From contig JAFEEF010000050.1 of NCBI GenBank assembly GCA_018241265.1, positions 27,715 through 91,714 on the forward strand: a stretch of DNA of 64,000 nt, written 5' to 3'. The notes below the pieces were generated by a model. It had not been told where the DNA came from. It ran no database searches and saw only the letters and a program-made list of their open reading frames with translations. Shown here piece by piece: positions 10,894 to 19,271 of this stretch. Source of the DNA: Pseudomonadota bacterium. GTDB taxonomy: Bacteria; Pseudomonadota; Gammaproteobacteria; Burkholderiales; Burkholderiaceae_C. Each line of letters begins with the position of its first letter. The stretch's first letter is position 1. A program made the translations under genes and the position numbers.

Positions 10894-11907
10894 CTACTTG
10901 TTGCCCCAGCAGTTGTCCATGCCGAACTTCGTGTCCTTGCTGTCCACGCCTTGCATCGGCTTGTCGCTGATCAAGGTCACGCCGGTGTCGGTGTAGCCCT
11001 TCACCTTCTTGCCGGTCTTGGCGTATTCGACGCCGGCATCGACGCCCATCGCCGCCATCTTCAGCGGGTACTGCTGCGACGTCGCGGCGATCACGCCGGC
11101 CTTGACGTTCTTGACGCCGGCACAGCCGCCGTCGACCGACACGATGATCACGCCCTTCTCCTTGCCGGCCGACTTCAGCGCCTGGTAGGCACCGGCGGCG
11201 GCCGGCTCGTTGATCGTGTAGACGAGGTTCACGTCGGGGTTCTTCTGCAGGCAGTTCTCCATCGCGGTCTGGCCCTTGGCCTGATCGCCGTAGCTGTCCG
11301 CCGAGCAGACCACCTCGGGCGCCTTCGACAGCTCGTTGCTCTTCGCGTCGTTGGCCTTCAGGCCGAAGCCGGACATGAAGCCGTTGTGGCGCTGCGCGCC
11401 GACCGGGTGGCCGGGGAACAGGTCGAGCGTGACGATCTTCGCCGGCTTGCCGGCCAGCGCGACCTTCGCGTACTTGCCGATCAACTCGCCGGCGGTGTAG
11501 TTGTTGGTCGCGAACAGGGCATCGGTCGCGTCCTGCGGGTCGGCCGGGCTGTCGAGCGCGATGAACATCACGCCCTGGCCCTGCGCCTTCTTGATCGACG
11601 GCACGATCGCCTTCGAGTCGTTCGGCGTGATCAGGATGGTCTTGGCGCCGCCGGCGATCATGTTCTCGATCGCCGTCACCTGGCCGGCGTTGTCGCCGTC
11701 GGCCTTGCCGGCCGCGGTCAGCAGCTTGGCGCCCTTGGCGGTCGCGGCGGCCTGCGCGCCTTCCTTCATCTTCACGAAGAAGGGGTTGGTATCGGTCTTG
11801 GTGATCAGGCCGATGACCGGCTGGTCGGCCGCGCCGGCGGCGAACGAGGCCAGGGCGAGGGCGGACAGCGCGACGGCTGAGCGGGCGAGGCGGCGGGCTT
11901 GCGGCAT
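10894..11907 (-). CDS. frcB: periplasmic sugar-binding protein (FrcB-like)
   Basis: This 337-residue protein has a signal peptide (MPQARRLARSAV, then Ala/Leu-rich, cleavage near AGAADQ). The mature part is a type I periplasmic binding fold: VIGLITKTDTNPFF, NMIAGGAKTILITPNDS, AALDSPAD-like FIALDSPAD, YTINEPAAAGAY and VSVDGGC. These motifs match the FrcB/ribose-binding branch that captures fructose, ribose or mannose. GGAG lies 8 bp before the ATG. It is the first gene of the operon, directly downstream of the dyad-controlled promoter. The REP-like pair after it may raise its message level relative to the permease. Confidence 0.92.
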   Translation of the reverse strand: MPQARRLARSAVALSALALASFAAGAADQPVIGLITKTDTNPFFVKMKEGAQAAATAKGAKLLTAAGKADGDNAGQVTAIENMIAGGAKTILITPNDSKAIVPSIKKAQGQGVMFIALDSPADPQDATDALFATNNYTAGELIGKYAKVALAGKPAKIVTLDLFPGHPVGAQRHNGFMSGFGLKANDAKSNELSKAPEVVCSADSYGDQAKGQTAMENCLQKNPDVNLVYTINEPAAAGAYQALKSAGKEKGVIIVSVDGGCAGVKNVKAGVIAATSQQYPLKMAAMGVDAGVEYAKTGKKVKGYTDTGVTLISDKPMQGVDSKDTKFGMDNCWGNK

Positions 11908-12232
11908 GGATGAGTCTCCGGATGAGTTGGGGTGGGCCGGCGCTTTCGCGGGCGCCGGTCGGTGTGCCAGATCCGTCTGGATCCTGTACGCAATTCTTGG
12001 CGCGACTGATTAATAAATCAAGTTGATTTATTTAATGGAAAACCCTGACCTCCATCGAGCCGGCGCATCTTTCCTGGCGGGCAGGGTGCCCGCGCTCCGA
12101 ACGCACCCGTGAGACCGGGCCTCTTCGGGCTTTTCTACGGCACAATGTTTCGGGGTTCCATGCGCCGGATGGGTGCCGCGCGCATTCGTCAATCCGTCGA
12201 GGGTCGATAGCCCCGAATTGCCCGGAGCTGAG
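11908..12232. other. divergent intergenic region between frcB and prsT
   Basis: This 325-bp gap holds the frc promoter and operator (11993-12032). It also holds the prsT leader, which contains a perfect short hairpin GCGGGCA-GGG-TGCCCGC at 12077-12093 and a ribosome site GGAG at 12223-12226. I see no RNA gene and no clear second sigma-70 promoter for prsT. Confidence 0.5.
11993..12032 (-). promoter_or_regulatory. frc operon promoter with 21-bp operator dyad
   Basis: AATAAATCAA at 12012-12021 and TTGATTTATT at 12023-12032 are perfect 10-bp arms around a single G. On the minus strand the dyad contains TTGATT (12021-12016), followed after 17 bp by AAGAAT (11998-11993), a plausible -35/-10 pair for frcB. 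The operator therefore covers the -35 box, as expected for repression. The AT-rich dyad resembles sites used by ROK repressors, and a ROK regulator is encoded in the operon. Which protein binds is inference. Confidence 0.6.
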
Positions 12233-15019
12233 TTGGACAAGACCCTTCCGCACAGCATGCGCCTGGGCGCCGTCGGCTTGGTGCTGACGCTGGCTGCCTG
12301 CGTTCCCGACGACGGCTCGCTGCTGGTTTCGGCGCGCGACTACATGGCCAAGCAGGAGTTCCGTGCTGCGGCCATTCAGTTGAAGAACGTGGTGCAGAAG
12401 AAGCCTGCGCTCGCCGAAGCGCACTTCCTGCTGAGTCGAGCGCTGTTGGAGACCGGCGACCTCGACGGGGCGGATCTCGAGCTGCGTCGGGCGATCGACC
12501 TGAAGTATTCGCCGACCGAGACGGGCCTCGTGAGGTCCCGGCTGCTCCTGGCCCGCCGGGACTATGCGCAGGTGGTCAAGGACTTCGGCGACCATCTGCC
12601 CGCCGAGCCCGCGGCGGCGGCCGAGCAGGAGGCGATGCTGGCCACGGCGCACGCGATGCTGGGCGAGCGCGACGAGGCGACCGCCGCGGTCGACAAGGCG
12701 CTCGCCGCGCAATCCGGCAATGCGACGGCCATCGTGATGAAGGCGCGCCTGGAGGCCGCGAGCGGCGATGCCGATGCGGCTCTTCGCCGGTTGCAGGCGC
12801 TGCTCGCGCAAGCACCCAACGATGTGGATGCGCTGTACCTGCAGGGTGACATCCAGCTGTATGCCAAGGCCGATCCGGCTGCCGCCGTCGCCTCGTATCG
12901 GCAGGCGCTCGCCGCGCGCAAGGACCTGCCCGACATCCATGCCAGGCTCATCACGCACTACCTGGCGGGCCAGGACGTGGATGCGGCGCAGAAGCAGCTC
13001 GCGGCCATGAAGTCGGCGCTGCCGGATCACCCCCAGACCCGGCTTTGCGAAGCGCAGATCGCCTTCTACCGTGGCGACTATGCTCAGGCGCGCGATCTCG
13101 TGCAGCCCTTGCTGCGGGCGCAGCCAGACCATGTGAAAGGCCTGCAGCTTGCCGGGGCCGCCGAGTTGCAGCTCGGGGGGCTGGAGCGCGCCGAGTCGCT
13201 GTTGGGCCGTGCCGTGCGGCTGGCTCCCGGCGATGGCGACGGAAGACGCCTGCTGGCCGAAGTGCTCTTGCGCAAGCGCCAGCCGGCGGGCGCGCTCGCG
13301 GCCGTGCGTCCGCTCATCGACGGCGGTCGGCCCACGCCCGCGGTGCTGTCGGTCGCGGCGCAGGCCAACGTGGCGATGGGGAACGTGGCTGTCGCGCAGG
13401 CGCAATTCGAGCGCGCTGCGCAACTCCGGCCGCAGGACCCCCACCTGAAGGCGGCTGCGATATTGGCGGGAGCGGCCAGGGGCGGCGCGGACGGAGAGGC
13501 GGCTTCGATTGCGCTCGACCGTATCGCGGCCGCCGATCCGGGCACGAGCGTGAACCTGGAGGCGATCAGCGCTCACCTGGCCCGGAAGGATTTCGATGGC
13601 GCCGCCAAGGCCATTGCCGCGCTCGCCCGCAAGCAACCGGACAGCCCGCTCGCCCCGACGCTGCAGGGCCGGTTGCTGTTATCGCGCAACGACGAGGCCG
13701 GCGCACGCAAGAGCTTCGACGCAGCGCTCGCTAAGGCGCCCGGCTATCTGCCAGCCGCGGACGGCCTGGCGGCACTCGATGTTCGGCAGCATCGGCCGGA
13801 AGCCGCGATAGAGCGCTACCAGGCCCTGCTGAAGCAGGATCCTCGCAACGTCCAGGCCCTCGTCTCCCTGGCGGACCTGCGGCGTCGCACCGGCGCGAAG
13901 CCGGACGAGATCGCCAAGCTGTTCGGCGACGCGGTTGCCTCCAACCCCGTGGACGAAAGCGCGCGGCTTGCCCAGGTCGATTTCCTGGTCGAGGCCGGCA
14001 ATCCCGCCGGTGCACTGGCAGCAGCGCAGGCCGGCGCTGCCGCCGTGCCGACCAGCATCGATCTTTGGTACCGGGTCGGCACGGCGCAACTTTCGCTGGG
14101 CAACCGCGAGGAGGCGATCGGCAGCTTCAGCAAGATCGTCGACTTGCGGCCGGACCGAGCGCTGGGCTACATCGGACTGGCGTCGGCGCACTTCGCGTTG
14201 CAGGATCTCGACACCGCTGCGCGCGATGCGCGCAGGGCGCTCGAGCGCGAGCCGGACTCCATTGCCGCCGCGCGGCTGACGGCGTCCCTGGCGGTCCGCC
14301 GCCAGCGTCCGCAGGACGCGCTCGTCGTCGCCCGACAAATGCAGGCCGCCCGACCCGGCGATGCCTATGGCTATGTGGCCGAAGGTGAAGTCGAGCTTGC
14401 GGCCAAGCACTGGGACGCCGCTGCCGCGGCGTTCCGCAAGGCACTCGACAAGCCCGAGCCCAGCCATGCGGCGGCGCGGCTGCACACGACGCTGCTGCAG
14501 GCTCGTCGACGCGCGGAGGCGGACAAGTTCGCGGCCAGCTGGGCAGGCGCCCATCCGCAGGACGCGATGTTCTCGATGTACCTCGGCGATGCCGCGGCCG
14601 CGCAGGGCGACCTGGCCGGCGCCGAAGCGCACTACCTCGCCGCGCTGCGGGCGCAACCCGACAGCTCGGCCGTGCTGAACAACCTCGCCTGGGTGATGAT
14701 GCGCGAGAACAAGCCCGGCGCGCTTGCCTATGCCGAGCGGGCCGTCAAGGCGGATCCTGGGCAGGCAGCGTTCCAGGACACCCTGGCGATGGTGCTGTCG
14801 CACGAGCGCCAGCACGCCCGCGCGATCGACATCCAGAAGACCGTCGTCGCCCGGCTGCCGGGCGTGCCGAAATACCGCCTCGATCTGGCCCGCATCTATG
14901 TGCAGGCGGGCGACAAGGCCGGCGCCAAGGCCGAGCTGGACCGGCTGGCCAAACTCGGCAACGAGTTCCCCGGGCACGACGAGGTGGCGGCGCTCGCCGC
15001 CAGCCTGGGCAAGTTCTGA
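12233..15019 (+). CDS. prsT: PEP-CTERM system TPR-repeat lipoprotein
   Basis: TTG at 12233 is chosen as start because GGAG lies six bases before it; ATG at 12257 is the alternative. The N-terminus is a lipoprotein signal with lipobox LAAC just before PDDGSLL. The remaining ~900 residues are back-to-back tetratricopeptide repeats (for example SRALLETGDLDGADLELRRA). Length and layout match PrsT, the giant TPR lipoprotein found with exosortase/PEP-CTERM systems and exopolysaccharide export, where it probably scaffolds secretion. It converges on a PEP-CTERM protein gene and shares a terminator with it. Exosortase and prsK/prsR are not in this window. Confidence 0.88.
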   Translation: MDKTLPHSMRLGAVGLVLTLAACVPDDGSLLVSARDYMAKQEFRAAAIQLKNVVQKKPALAEAHFLLSRALLETGDLDGADLELRRAIDLKYSPTETGLVRSRLLLARRDYAQVVKDFGDHLPAEPAAAAEQEAMLATAHAMLGERDEATAAVDKALAAQSGNATAIVMKARLEAASGDADAALRRLQALLAQAPNDVDALYLQGDIQLYAKADPAAAVASYRQALAARKDLPDIHARLITHYLAGQDVDAAQKQLAAMKSALPDHPQTRLCEAQIAFYRGDYAQARDLVQPLLRAQPDHVKGLQLAGAAELQLGGLERAESLLGRAVRLAPGDGDGRRLLAEVLLRKRQPAGALAAVRPLIDGGRPTPAVLSVAAQANVAMGNVAVAQAQFERAAQLRPQDPHLKAAAILAGAARGGADGEAASIALDRIAAADPGTSVNLEAISAHLARKDFDGAAKAIAALARKQPDSPLAPTLQGRLLLSRNDEAGARKSFDAALAKAPGYLPAADGLAALDVRQHRPEAAIERYQALLKQDPRNVQALVSLADLRRRTGAKPDEIAKLFGDAVASNPVDESARLAQVDFLVEAGNPAGALAAAQAGAAAVPTSIDLWYRVGTAQLSLGNREEAIGSFSKIVDLRPDRALGYIGLASAHFALQDLDTAARDARRALEREPDSIAAARLTASLAVRRQRPQDALVVARQMQAARPGDAYGYVAEGEVELAAKHWDAAAAAFRKALDKPEPSHAAARLHTTLLQARRRAEADKFAASWAGAHPQDAMFSMYLGDAAAAQGDLAGAEAHYLAALRAQPDSSAVLNNLAWVMMRENKPGALAYAERAVKADPGQAAFQDTLAMVLSHERQHARAIDIQKTVVARLPGVPKYRLDLARIYVQAGDKAGAKAELDRLAKLGNEFPGHDEVAALAASLGKF

Positions 15020-15031
15020 CCCACCCGAAAC

Positions 15032-15061
15032 GACGACGGGCACCCGAGGGTGCCCGTCGTC
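15032..15061. terminator. bidirectional terminator hairpin between prsT and the PEP-CTERM gene
   Basis: GACGACGGGCACCC at 15032-15045 is followed by GA and its perfect complement at 15048-15061, a 14-bp GC-rich stem. It sits 12 bp after the prsT stop and 21 bp after the stop of the convergent gene. There is no T-run on either side, so strength is uncertain, but position and symmetry suggest use by both genes. Confidence 0.65.
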
Positions 15062-15082
15062 CGTACAGAACTCCTGGCCGTG

Positions 15083-16132
15083 TCAGGCGGCCGCTACGCC
15101 CGTGCTGACCATGCTCCGCCGGCGCCGCAGGCCGAACGCAGCGCCAGTCAGTGCCACGGCGGCGAGGGCGAGCGACGAGGGCTCCGGGATGCCGTTCGTG
15201 GTGCCGATGCCGCAGCCTGTGCCGCAGGACAGTCGATACACGATGTCCGACGTGTCGAGGAACAACGAGCCGTTGGTGACGTCGGGCGAGGTGTAGTCGC
15301 CGCGCGTGCCGCCGGTGGCGATCAGCGTGTACGTCGCGGTGCCGCCCGGGCCGGCATCCGGGTCGATCAGGACGATCGTGCCGTTGTTGTTGTTCGCGAC
15401 GATGTCGCCGTTGAGGCTGTTCGAGCTGGCGATCACGCCGCTGCCGTCGACGGTGCTGAGCAGGGCGTCGCTGTACGACGCGACGACCGCACCGGTGGCG
15501 ATGTCGTAGGCGGTGAAGCCACCGCCGGTCTCGAGGTAGGCCGTCTTGCCGTCGGGGGACACCGAGACGCCATCGCCGAACGCGCCGTTGATGACGCGGA
15601 AGCTCCCCGCGCCGCCATTGGCCAGCGGGTCGATGTCGATCAGCCCGGAACTGCTGGTGGCAATGATGTGACCATTGACCGGATTGCCCCACATGCCCAG
15701 GTAGGGGGATGCGCCGACGCCGGTCAGCGCATGGTTGACGCTGCCATCCTTGTTGAACTGCACGAACCGGCCGCTGCCGTCACCGCCGTAGGCCAGGCCG
15801 CCGGCCGTGGCATAGGCACTGGTGCTCGAACTGGACGGTGTGCTGGTCAGCGCCGTGGCGGTCGTCTGGCCATCCATATCGTTGAAGGTATAGCGCGTCC
15901 CGACCCCGGCGCTGACGATCACCGTATTGAGGCCGCCGGTGGTGTCCATGGCCACGCCGAACGGTCCGCTGCAGCATCCGCTGTTGCCCGGCACCACCGT
16001 GGCGAAGTTGCTGAGGGTGAAGCCCAGGCTCATGCCGTCGGCCGTCAGCGTGAGATCCGCGTGAGCGGGCGCCATGACGGCAGCTCCGGCGGCAGCCAGC
16101 GCCGCCACCCGCCACTTGAATAAGGATTTCAT
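15083..16132 (-). CDS. PEP-CTERM sorting-domain protein, propeller-like
   Basis: This 349-residue exported protein starts at ATG 16132 with GGAGGA just upstream. It has a signal peptide (MKSLFKWRVAALAAAG..., cleavage near PAHAD). The C-terminus has the PEP-CTERM tripartite signal: IPEPSSLAL, a hydrophobic helix, then RRRRS, the substrate tag for exosortase. The body has repeated motifs such as GDGVSVSPDGKTAYLETGGGF and IVLIDPDAGPGG, suggestive of a beta-propeller of the SMP-30/YVTN kind. The role of PEP-CTERM cargo is usually surface or exopolysaccharide associated; the specific function here is unknown. Confidence 0.88.
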   Translation of the reverse strand: MKSLFKWRVAALAAAGAAVMAPAHADLTLTADGMSLGFTLSNFATVVPGNSGCCSGPFGVAMDTTGGLNTVIVSAGVGTRYTFNDMDGQTTATALTSTPSSSSTSAYATAGGLAYGGDGSGRFVQFNKDGSVNHALTGVGASPYLGMWGNPVNGHIIATSSSGLIDIDPLANGGAGSFRVINGAFGDGVSVSPDGKTAYLETGGGFTAYDIATGAVVASYSDALLSTVDGSGVIASSNSLNGDIVANNNNGTIVLIDPDAGPGGTATYTLIATGGTRGDYTSPDVTNGSLFLDTSDIVYRLSCGTGCGIGTTNGIPEPSSLALAAVALTGAAFGLRRRRSMVSTGVAAA

Positions 16133-16467
16133 TCGACCGTCCTCCGACTTTGTGTGGTTGCCCAAGACATTCGCGTCGCGCGAAACCCGCACGCTGCTGC
16201 ATTCAAGTCGCAGACAAGACCCGAACTGCATCACGGGTGAGGCATGTTATGAGCCTGCGTCGAATGCCCGATACCCCGTGCCCGAGGGGTGGACCACGCG
16301 TCATCTAGGGGGTGGGACTACCCTAGGTCTTGAACGGAACGGCAAAGCTGAACGCATCTCGCGCTGCAGTCCTGCAAAGGCCGCGAAATCTGCGTTGCGA
16401 CCGGGTCCGAACAAGGGCGGGCAGTTGACCGACTCGCGGAGTACGCGATCTCGCATACTGCGATGCC
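16133..16467. other. divergent intergenic region upstream of the PEP-CTERM gene
   Basis: This 335-bp region holds the upstream control region of the PEP-CTERM gene (minus strand) and of the AEC transporter (plus strand). The only clear structure is the dyad and paired GGGGTGG elements at 16289-16326. I found no sigma-54 consensus, RNA gene or terminator. Confidence 0.45.
16289..16326. promoter_or_regulatory. tandem GGGGTGG-AC-AC elements with CTAGGG/CCCTAG dyad
   Basis: CTAGGG (16305-16310) and CCCTAG (16321-16326) form a 6-bp inverted repeat around GGTGGGACTA. Just upstream, at about 16285-16296, the related sequence GAGGGGTGGACCAC occurs, so two similar GGGTGG(G)AC(C/T)AC elements stand about two helical turns apart. 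The site lies about 155-190 bp upstream of the PEP-CTERM gene. It looks like a response-regulator binding site, but no cognate regulator is visible here. Confidence 0.35.
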
Positions 16468-17458
16468 ATGTCGTCGGCCGTGCTCCTCAAGCTGCTCGCG
16501 ATCTTCGTGATCGTCGCGATCGGATGGATCGTCGGCCGGCTCGGCTGGCTGGGCGCGGCCGTCGGCGACGGCGATCCGGCGCGCACGCTGTCGAGCGCGG
16601 CCTACTACATCTTCGTGCCGGCCCTGCTGTTCCGCACCACGTCGCGCATCGACCTGCATGCGATGCCGTGGGGCATCCTGATCGCCGTCTTCGTGCCGCT
16701 CGCGGCGATGCTGCTGGCGGTCTACGTCTGGCAGCGCCGTGCCGCCACGGCGGACCGGTTGCCGGTCGCGGCGCCCAGCGTGCGGGCGATCACCGCGGCG
16801 TTCGGCAACACCGTGCAGGTCGGCATCCCGATGGCGGCGGCGCTGTTCGGCGAGGCGGGCCTCGCGATCCACCTCGCGGTCGTCAGCCTGCATGCGCTGA
16901 CGCTGCTGACGTTGGCGACCGCGCTGGTCGAGCTCGGCCCTGGCTCGCGCCGAGCGCGCCGAAGGCGGCGCCGGCACGCACCTCGCGGCGACGCTCATGA
17001 CGACCGCGCGCCGCACGTTGATCCATCCGGTCGTCTTGCCGGTGCTGGCCGGTCTGGCCTGGAACCTCGCAGGCTTCGGCCTGCCGACGGTCGCCGACGA
17101 GATCCTGCAGACGCTCGGCCAGGCGGTCGTGCCGCTCTGTCTGGTGCTGATCGGCATGTCGCTGGTGTACTACGGCATCGAAGGCGCGCTGCGCACGGCA
17201 ATCGAGCTGTCGCTCCTCAAGCTCGTCGTGCTGCCGGCGCTGGTGCTGGCCGCGGCGCACTGGGGCTTCGGCCTCGCCGGGCTGCCGCTCGCGGTGGTCG
17301 TGATGCTGGCGGCGCTGCCGATCGGCAGCAATGCGCTGATCTTCGCGCAGCGCTACCGCGCGCTCGAGGCCGAGACCACCGCGGCGACGGTGCTGTCGAC
17401 GCTCGCGTTCGTGGTCAGCGCGCCGCTCTGGCTGACGGTGCTGGCGCGGCTGTCTTGA
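16468..17458 (+). pseudogene. AEC-family (auxin efflux carrier-like) transporter, frameshifted
   Basis: The first part (16468 to about 16937) encodes five helices of an AEC transporter, beginning MSSAVLLKLLAIFVIV. It then slips into an arginine-rich nonsense frame. The correct continuation (LARAERAEGGAGTHLAATLM, then TTARRTLIHPVVLPVL) is in the next frame and runs to a stop at 17458. The change fits one extra C in the CCC at 16938-16940. With it removed, the protein would be about 329 residues, normal for the family, which exports carboxylates or other anions. Either the gene is recently inactivated or the base is a sequencing error; everything else is intact. Confidence 0.8.
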
Positions 17459-17529
17459 GGATAGGAGGACATGACTAGTAGCCGTTCCCTCGGGAGTTTC
17501 GGGGCGAAAGCAAGCGGGGGCAACGGGAT

Positions 17530-17841
17530 CTATTGATGTGTTATGCGTAACGTGGCCAATAGTAGTGCGACGATTGCCCAGATCTCTATCGTATTTACTC
17601 TGAGGCGGCGACCAGCTCGAACCCGACGATGAAGTTCGCCAAGAGTTATATCCAAATCTCCTGTAGATCGCTCGTGCCGAATATATAGAACAAAGTAGAT
17701 CGGAAAGAATATGACATCAAATAGTACAGTAAATCGAGCAAATGCTCCCGACGGGGGGGAAAGCACAATAATAGCGGAGATCAGAATAATAAAAATATTC
17801 AAGTATAACCACCAAGTCGGCTGATGATCCTTCGACACCAT
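17530..17841 (-). CDS. small three-helix membrane protein of unknown function (low-GC islet)
   Basis: This 103-residue protein has hydrophobic helices near residues 10-29, 36-54 and 85-99. A polar, basic loop between the second and third helix contains TLGELHRRVRAGRRLRV. GGAG sits 9 bp before the ATG. Base composition is far below the flanks: the line 17641-17700 is 22/60 GC, against 45/60 in 17341-17400. It lies directly downstream of the secreted 348-residue protein on the same strand, separated by a strong hairpin. I do not recognise the family. A small membrane protein after a secreted protein could be an immunity partner, but nothing in the sequence proves that. Confidence 0.65.
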   Translation of the reverse strand: MVSKDHQPTWWLYLNIFIILISAIIVLSPPSGAFARFTVLFDVIFFPIYFVLYIRHERSTGDLDITLGELHRRVRAGRRLRVNTIEIWAIVALLLATLRITHQ

Positions 17842-17863
17842 GGCATCTGCTCCATTTATTAAC

Positions 17864-17891
17864 GAGCTACGACTCCTAAGGGGCGTAGCTC
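17864..17891 (-). other. intercistronic hairpin in the low-GC islet
   Basis: GAGCTACG (17864-17871) and CGTAGCTC (17884-17891) pair perfectly. The loop CTCC...GGGG can extend the stem further. It lies between the stop of the secreted-protein gene and the start of the small membrane-protein gene. With no T-run on the minus strand, it is more likely an mRNA-stability or partial-readthrough element than a full terminator. Confidence 0.5.
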
Positions 17892-17913
17892 AGATTAAGA
17901 TCTTAGCAAAAGT

Positions 17914-18960
17914 TCAGTGTGCTTGATAGCAATTTGGATGACAGCCTCCGGCCCCCGTTGTAACGGACTCGTATTCGTACTCCATGATAAAGTCTCCACC
18001 AGTGATGCCCATGGTATTTTGGGCGCTCGAGTTTACACCGAATGTGGGTATTGTAGATTTCTCGTAGTTCCCTAGGGGATCGGTTTGCATCTGTGTATAG
18101 TCATGATATACTGTCGTGACAAGATTTTGAACAAAGTTCACGGCACTGCTTATGGTGCCACCGACGGCCGGAACAAAGGTGTCGTTGTAGAAGTCGGGCG
18201 TGTATTCTTGCATAAGGTAGGTAATGCCCGTTCCAAACCCGTACCCGATACCCCAAGCGGCGATGAGGTTCTTGCCGGCATACATCCCGGTCTCATATAC
18301 CGCCGCCTGACTGGCCATAGCGCCGACCTGCATGGACCGGAACCCCGAGTAAAGTTGCTCGAGAGTCATACTTACCTGAGGGGTAAACCCAGCCATTATG
18401 GCGCCGCCAGATCCCCAGACCGACGCCATGTGTTGAGGCACGCTCAAAGGCATGCCTGCAATTGGGCCAGGATATGCTACGGACACTTTCGCAGCGAAAG
18501 ATTGCGCCTTCAATGGTGCAACTTCCACAATAGCGCTGTAGACGTTGTCATAGCCGAAGTATCGAGCAACATGTGCGAGATGGGCGCCGTCCAGCCGGGA
18601 TGCCCAGACTTGCAGTAGCTTACCGGTCCTGCCTGCTGTCGCATTCGAATTTACGTATAGTTGGGCGGTGTGTTCGAGTTCCAGATCGCTTAATTGATCC
18701 AGCCATGCCGCCGCCGAATTGGGCGGCATGCTCGCGACATTCTGTTCAATGATCTTCGAATAGTTTCGCTCGATTGCGGCCGGCACATCGCTTGCGCTTA
18801 CTGCCCCTTCCTCGAAAGCCTTGATCGGATGACTAAGAATATCTCGGGATATGGCGTCGGGAGCCATTTGTGGTGAAGTGTATCTCGAGTTCGACGATGC
18901 ATAAGCAAAAGGAACGGTAAATATTATAGCAAACGTCACCACAACGTTTTTGATGCGCAT
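17914..18960 (-). CDS. secreted protein of unknown function (low-GC islet)
   Basis: This 348-residue protein starts MRIKNVVVTFAIIFTVPFAYASS, cut here for length, with a clear Sec signal and cleavage near AYA-SS. GAGG lies upstream of the ATG. Residues 40-160 are polar and helical. Residues ~165-300 are rich in Gly, Ala and aromatics and amphipathic or hydrophobic (KNLIAAWGIGYGFGTGITYL). The C-terminus ends with two cysteines in GGCHPNCYQAH. No catalytic motif or known domain is recognisable. The Gly-rich region could insert into or line a membrane. It lies in a foreign-looking low-GC segment with the small membrane protein downstream. A bacteriocin- or effector-like role is possible but unsupported by homology I can see. 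Confidence 0.7.
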   Translation of the reverse strand: MRIKNVVVTFAIIFTVPFAYASSNSRYTSPQMAPDAISRDILSHPIKAFEEGAVSASDVPAAIERNYSKIIEQNVASMPPNSAAAWLDQLSDLELEHTAQLYVNSNATAGRTGKLLQVWASRLDGAHLAHVARYFGYDNVYSAIVEVAPLKAQSFAAKVSVAYPGPIAGMPLSVPQHMASVWGSGGAIMAGFTPQVSMTLEQLYSGFRSMQVGAMASQAAVYETGMYAGKNLIAAWGIGYGFGTGITYLMQEYTPDFYNDTFVPAVGGTISSAVNFVQNLVTTVYHDYTQMQTDPLGNYEKSTIPTFGVNSSAQNTMGITGGDFIMEYEYESVTTGAGGCHPNCYQAH

Positions 18961-19271
18961 TGCAGTTTCCTCGCGGTCAAAGTTGGAATCAGAAAGAGGT
19001 ATATGCGCAGAAAAACGCCGATAGTGGAAAACATATTTCTTCAGATTTCCGTTTGGTGTTTTATTGAGATAGAATGTAACCTTTTATGTCCTAGTGCCTG
19101 TCCATCTGGCAGTGTGCTGCGGCGGCTCCGGTGACCCAAGACTCGAGTGGACTCCGTGTCGGAGGCCTTGCCCCCGCTGATCCCGCCGCAGCGCGAAACG
19201 GCGAGGACGAGCGCGCCTATCATTCACGCCGCCCGCACGACAGGCAGTTTCGCAACCTCCGGGAACCACCC
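18961..19271. other. divergent gap at the right edge of the low-GC islet
   Basis: This 311-bp gap separates the islet (minus strand) from dppA (plus strand). It is AT-rich to about 19085 and then changes abruptly to GC-rich sequence, marking the islet edge. AT-rich stretches near 19030-19085 can hold the islet promoter. I found no flanking direct repeats, tRNA or integrase at either edge. Confidence 0.45.

Noticed and set aside
12077..12093. Terminator in the prsT leader
   Set aside because: The 7-bp hairpin GCGGGCA-GGG-TGCCCGC has no T-run and no gene upstream on the plus strand, so it was listed only as leader structure.
17880..17893. tRNA 5'-end-like GGGGCGTAGCTCAG inside the islet
   Set aside because: No D-loop, anticodon arm or T-arm follows; the match is explained by the hairpin arm CGTAGCTC. 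Not a tRNA or an attachment site.
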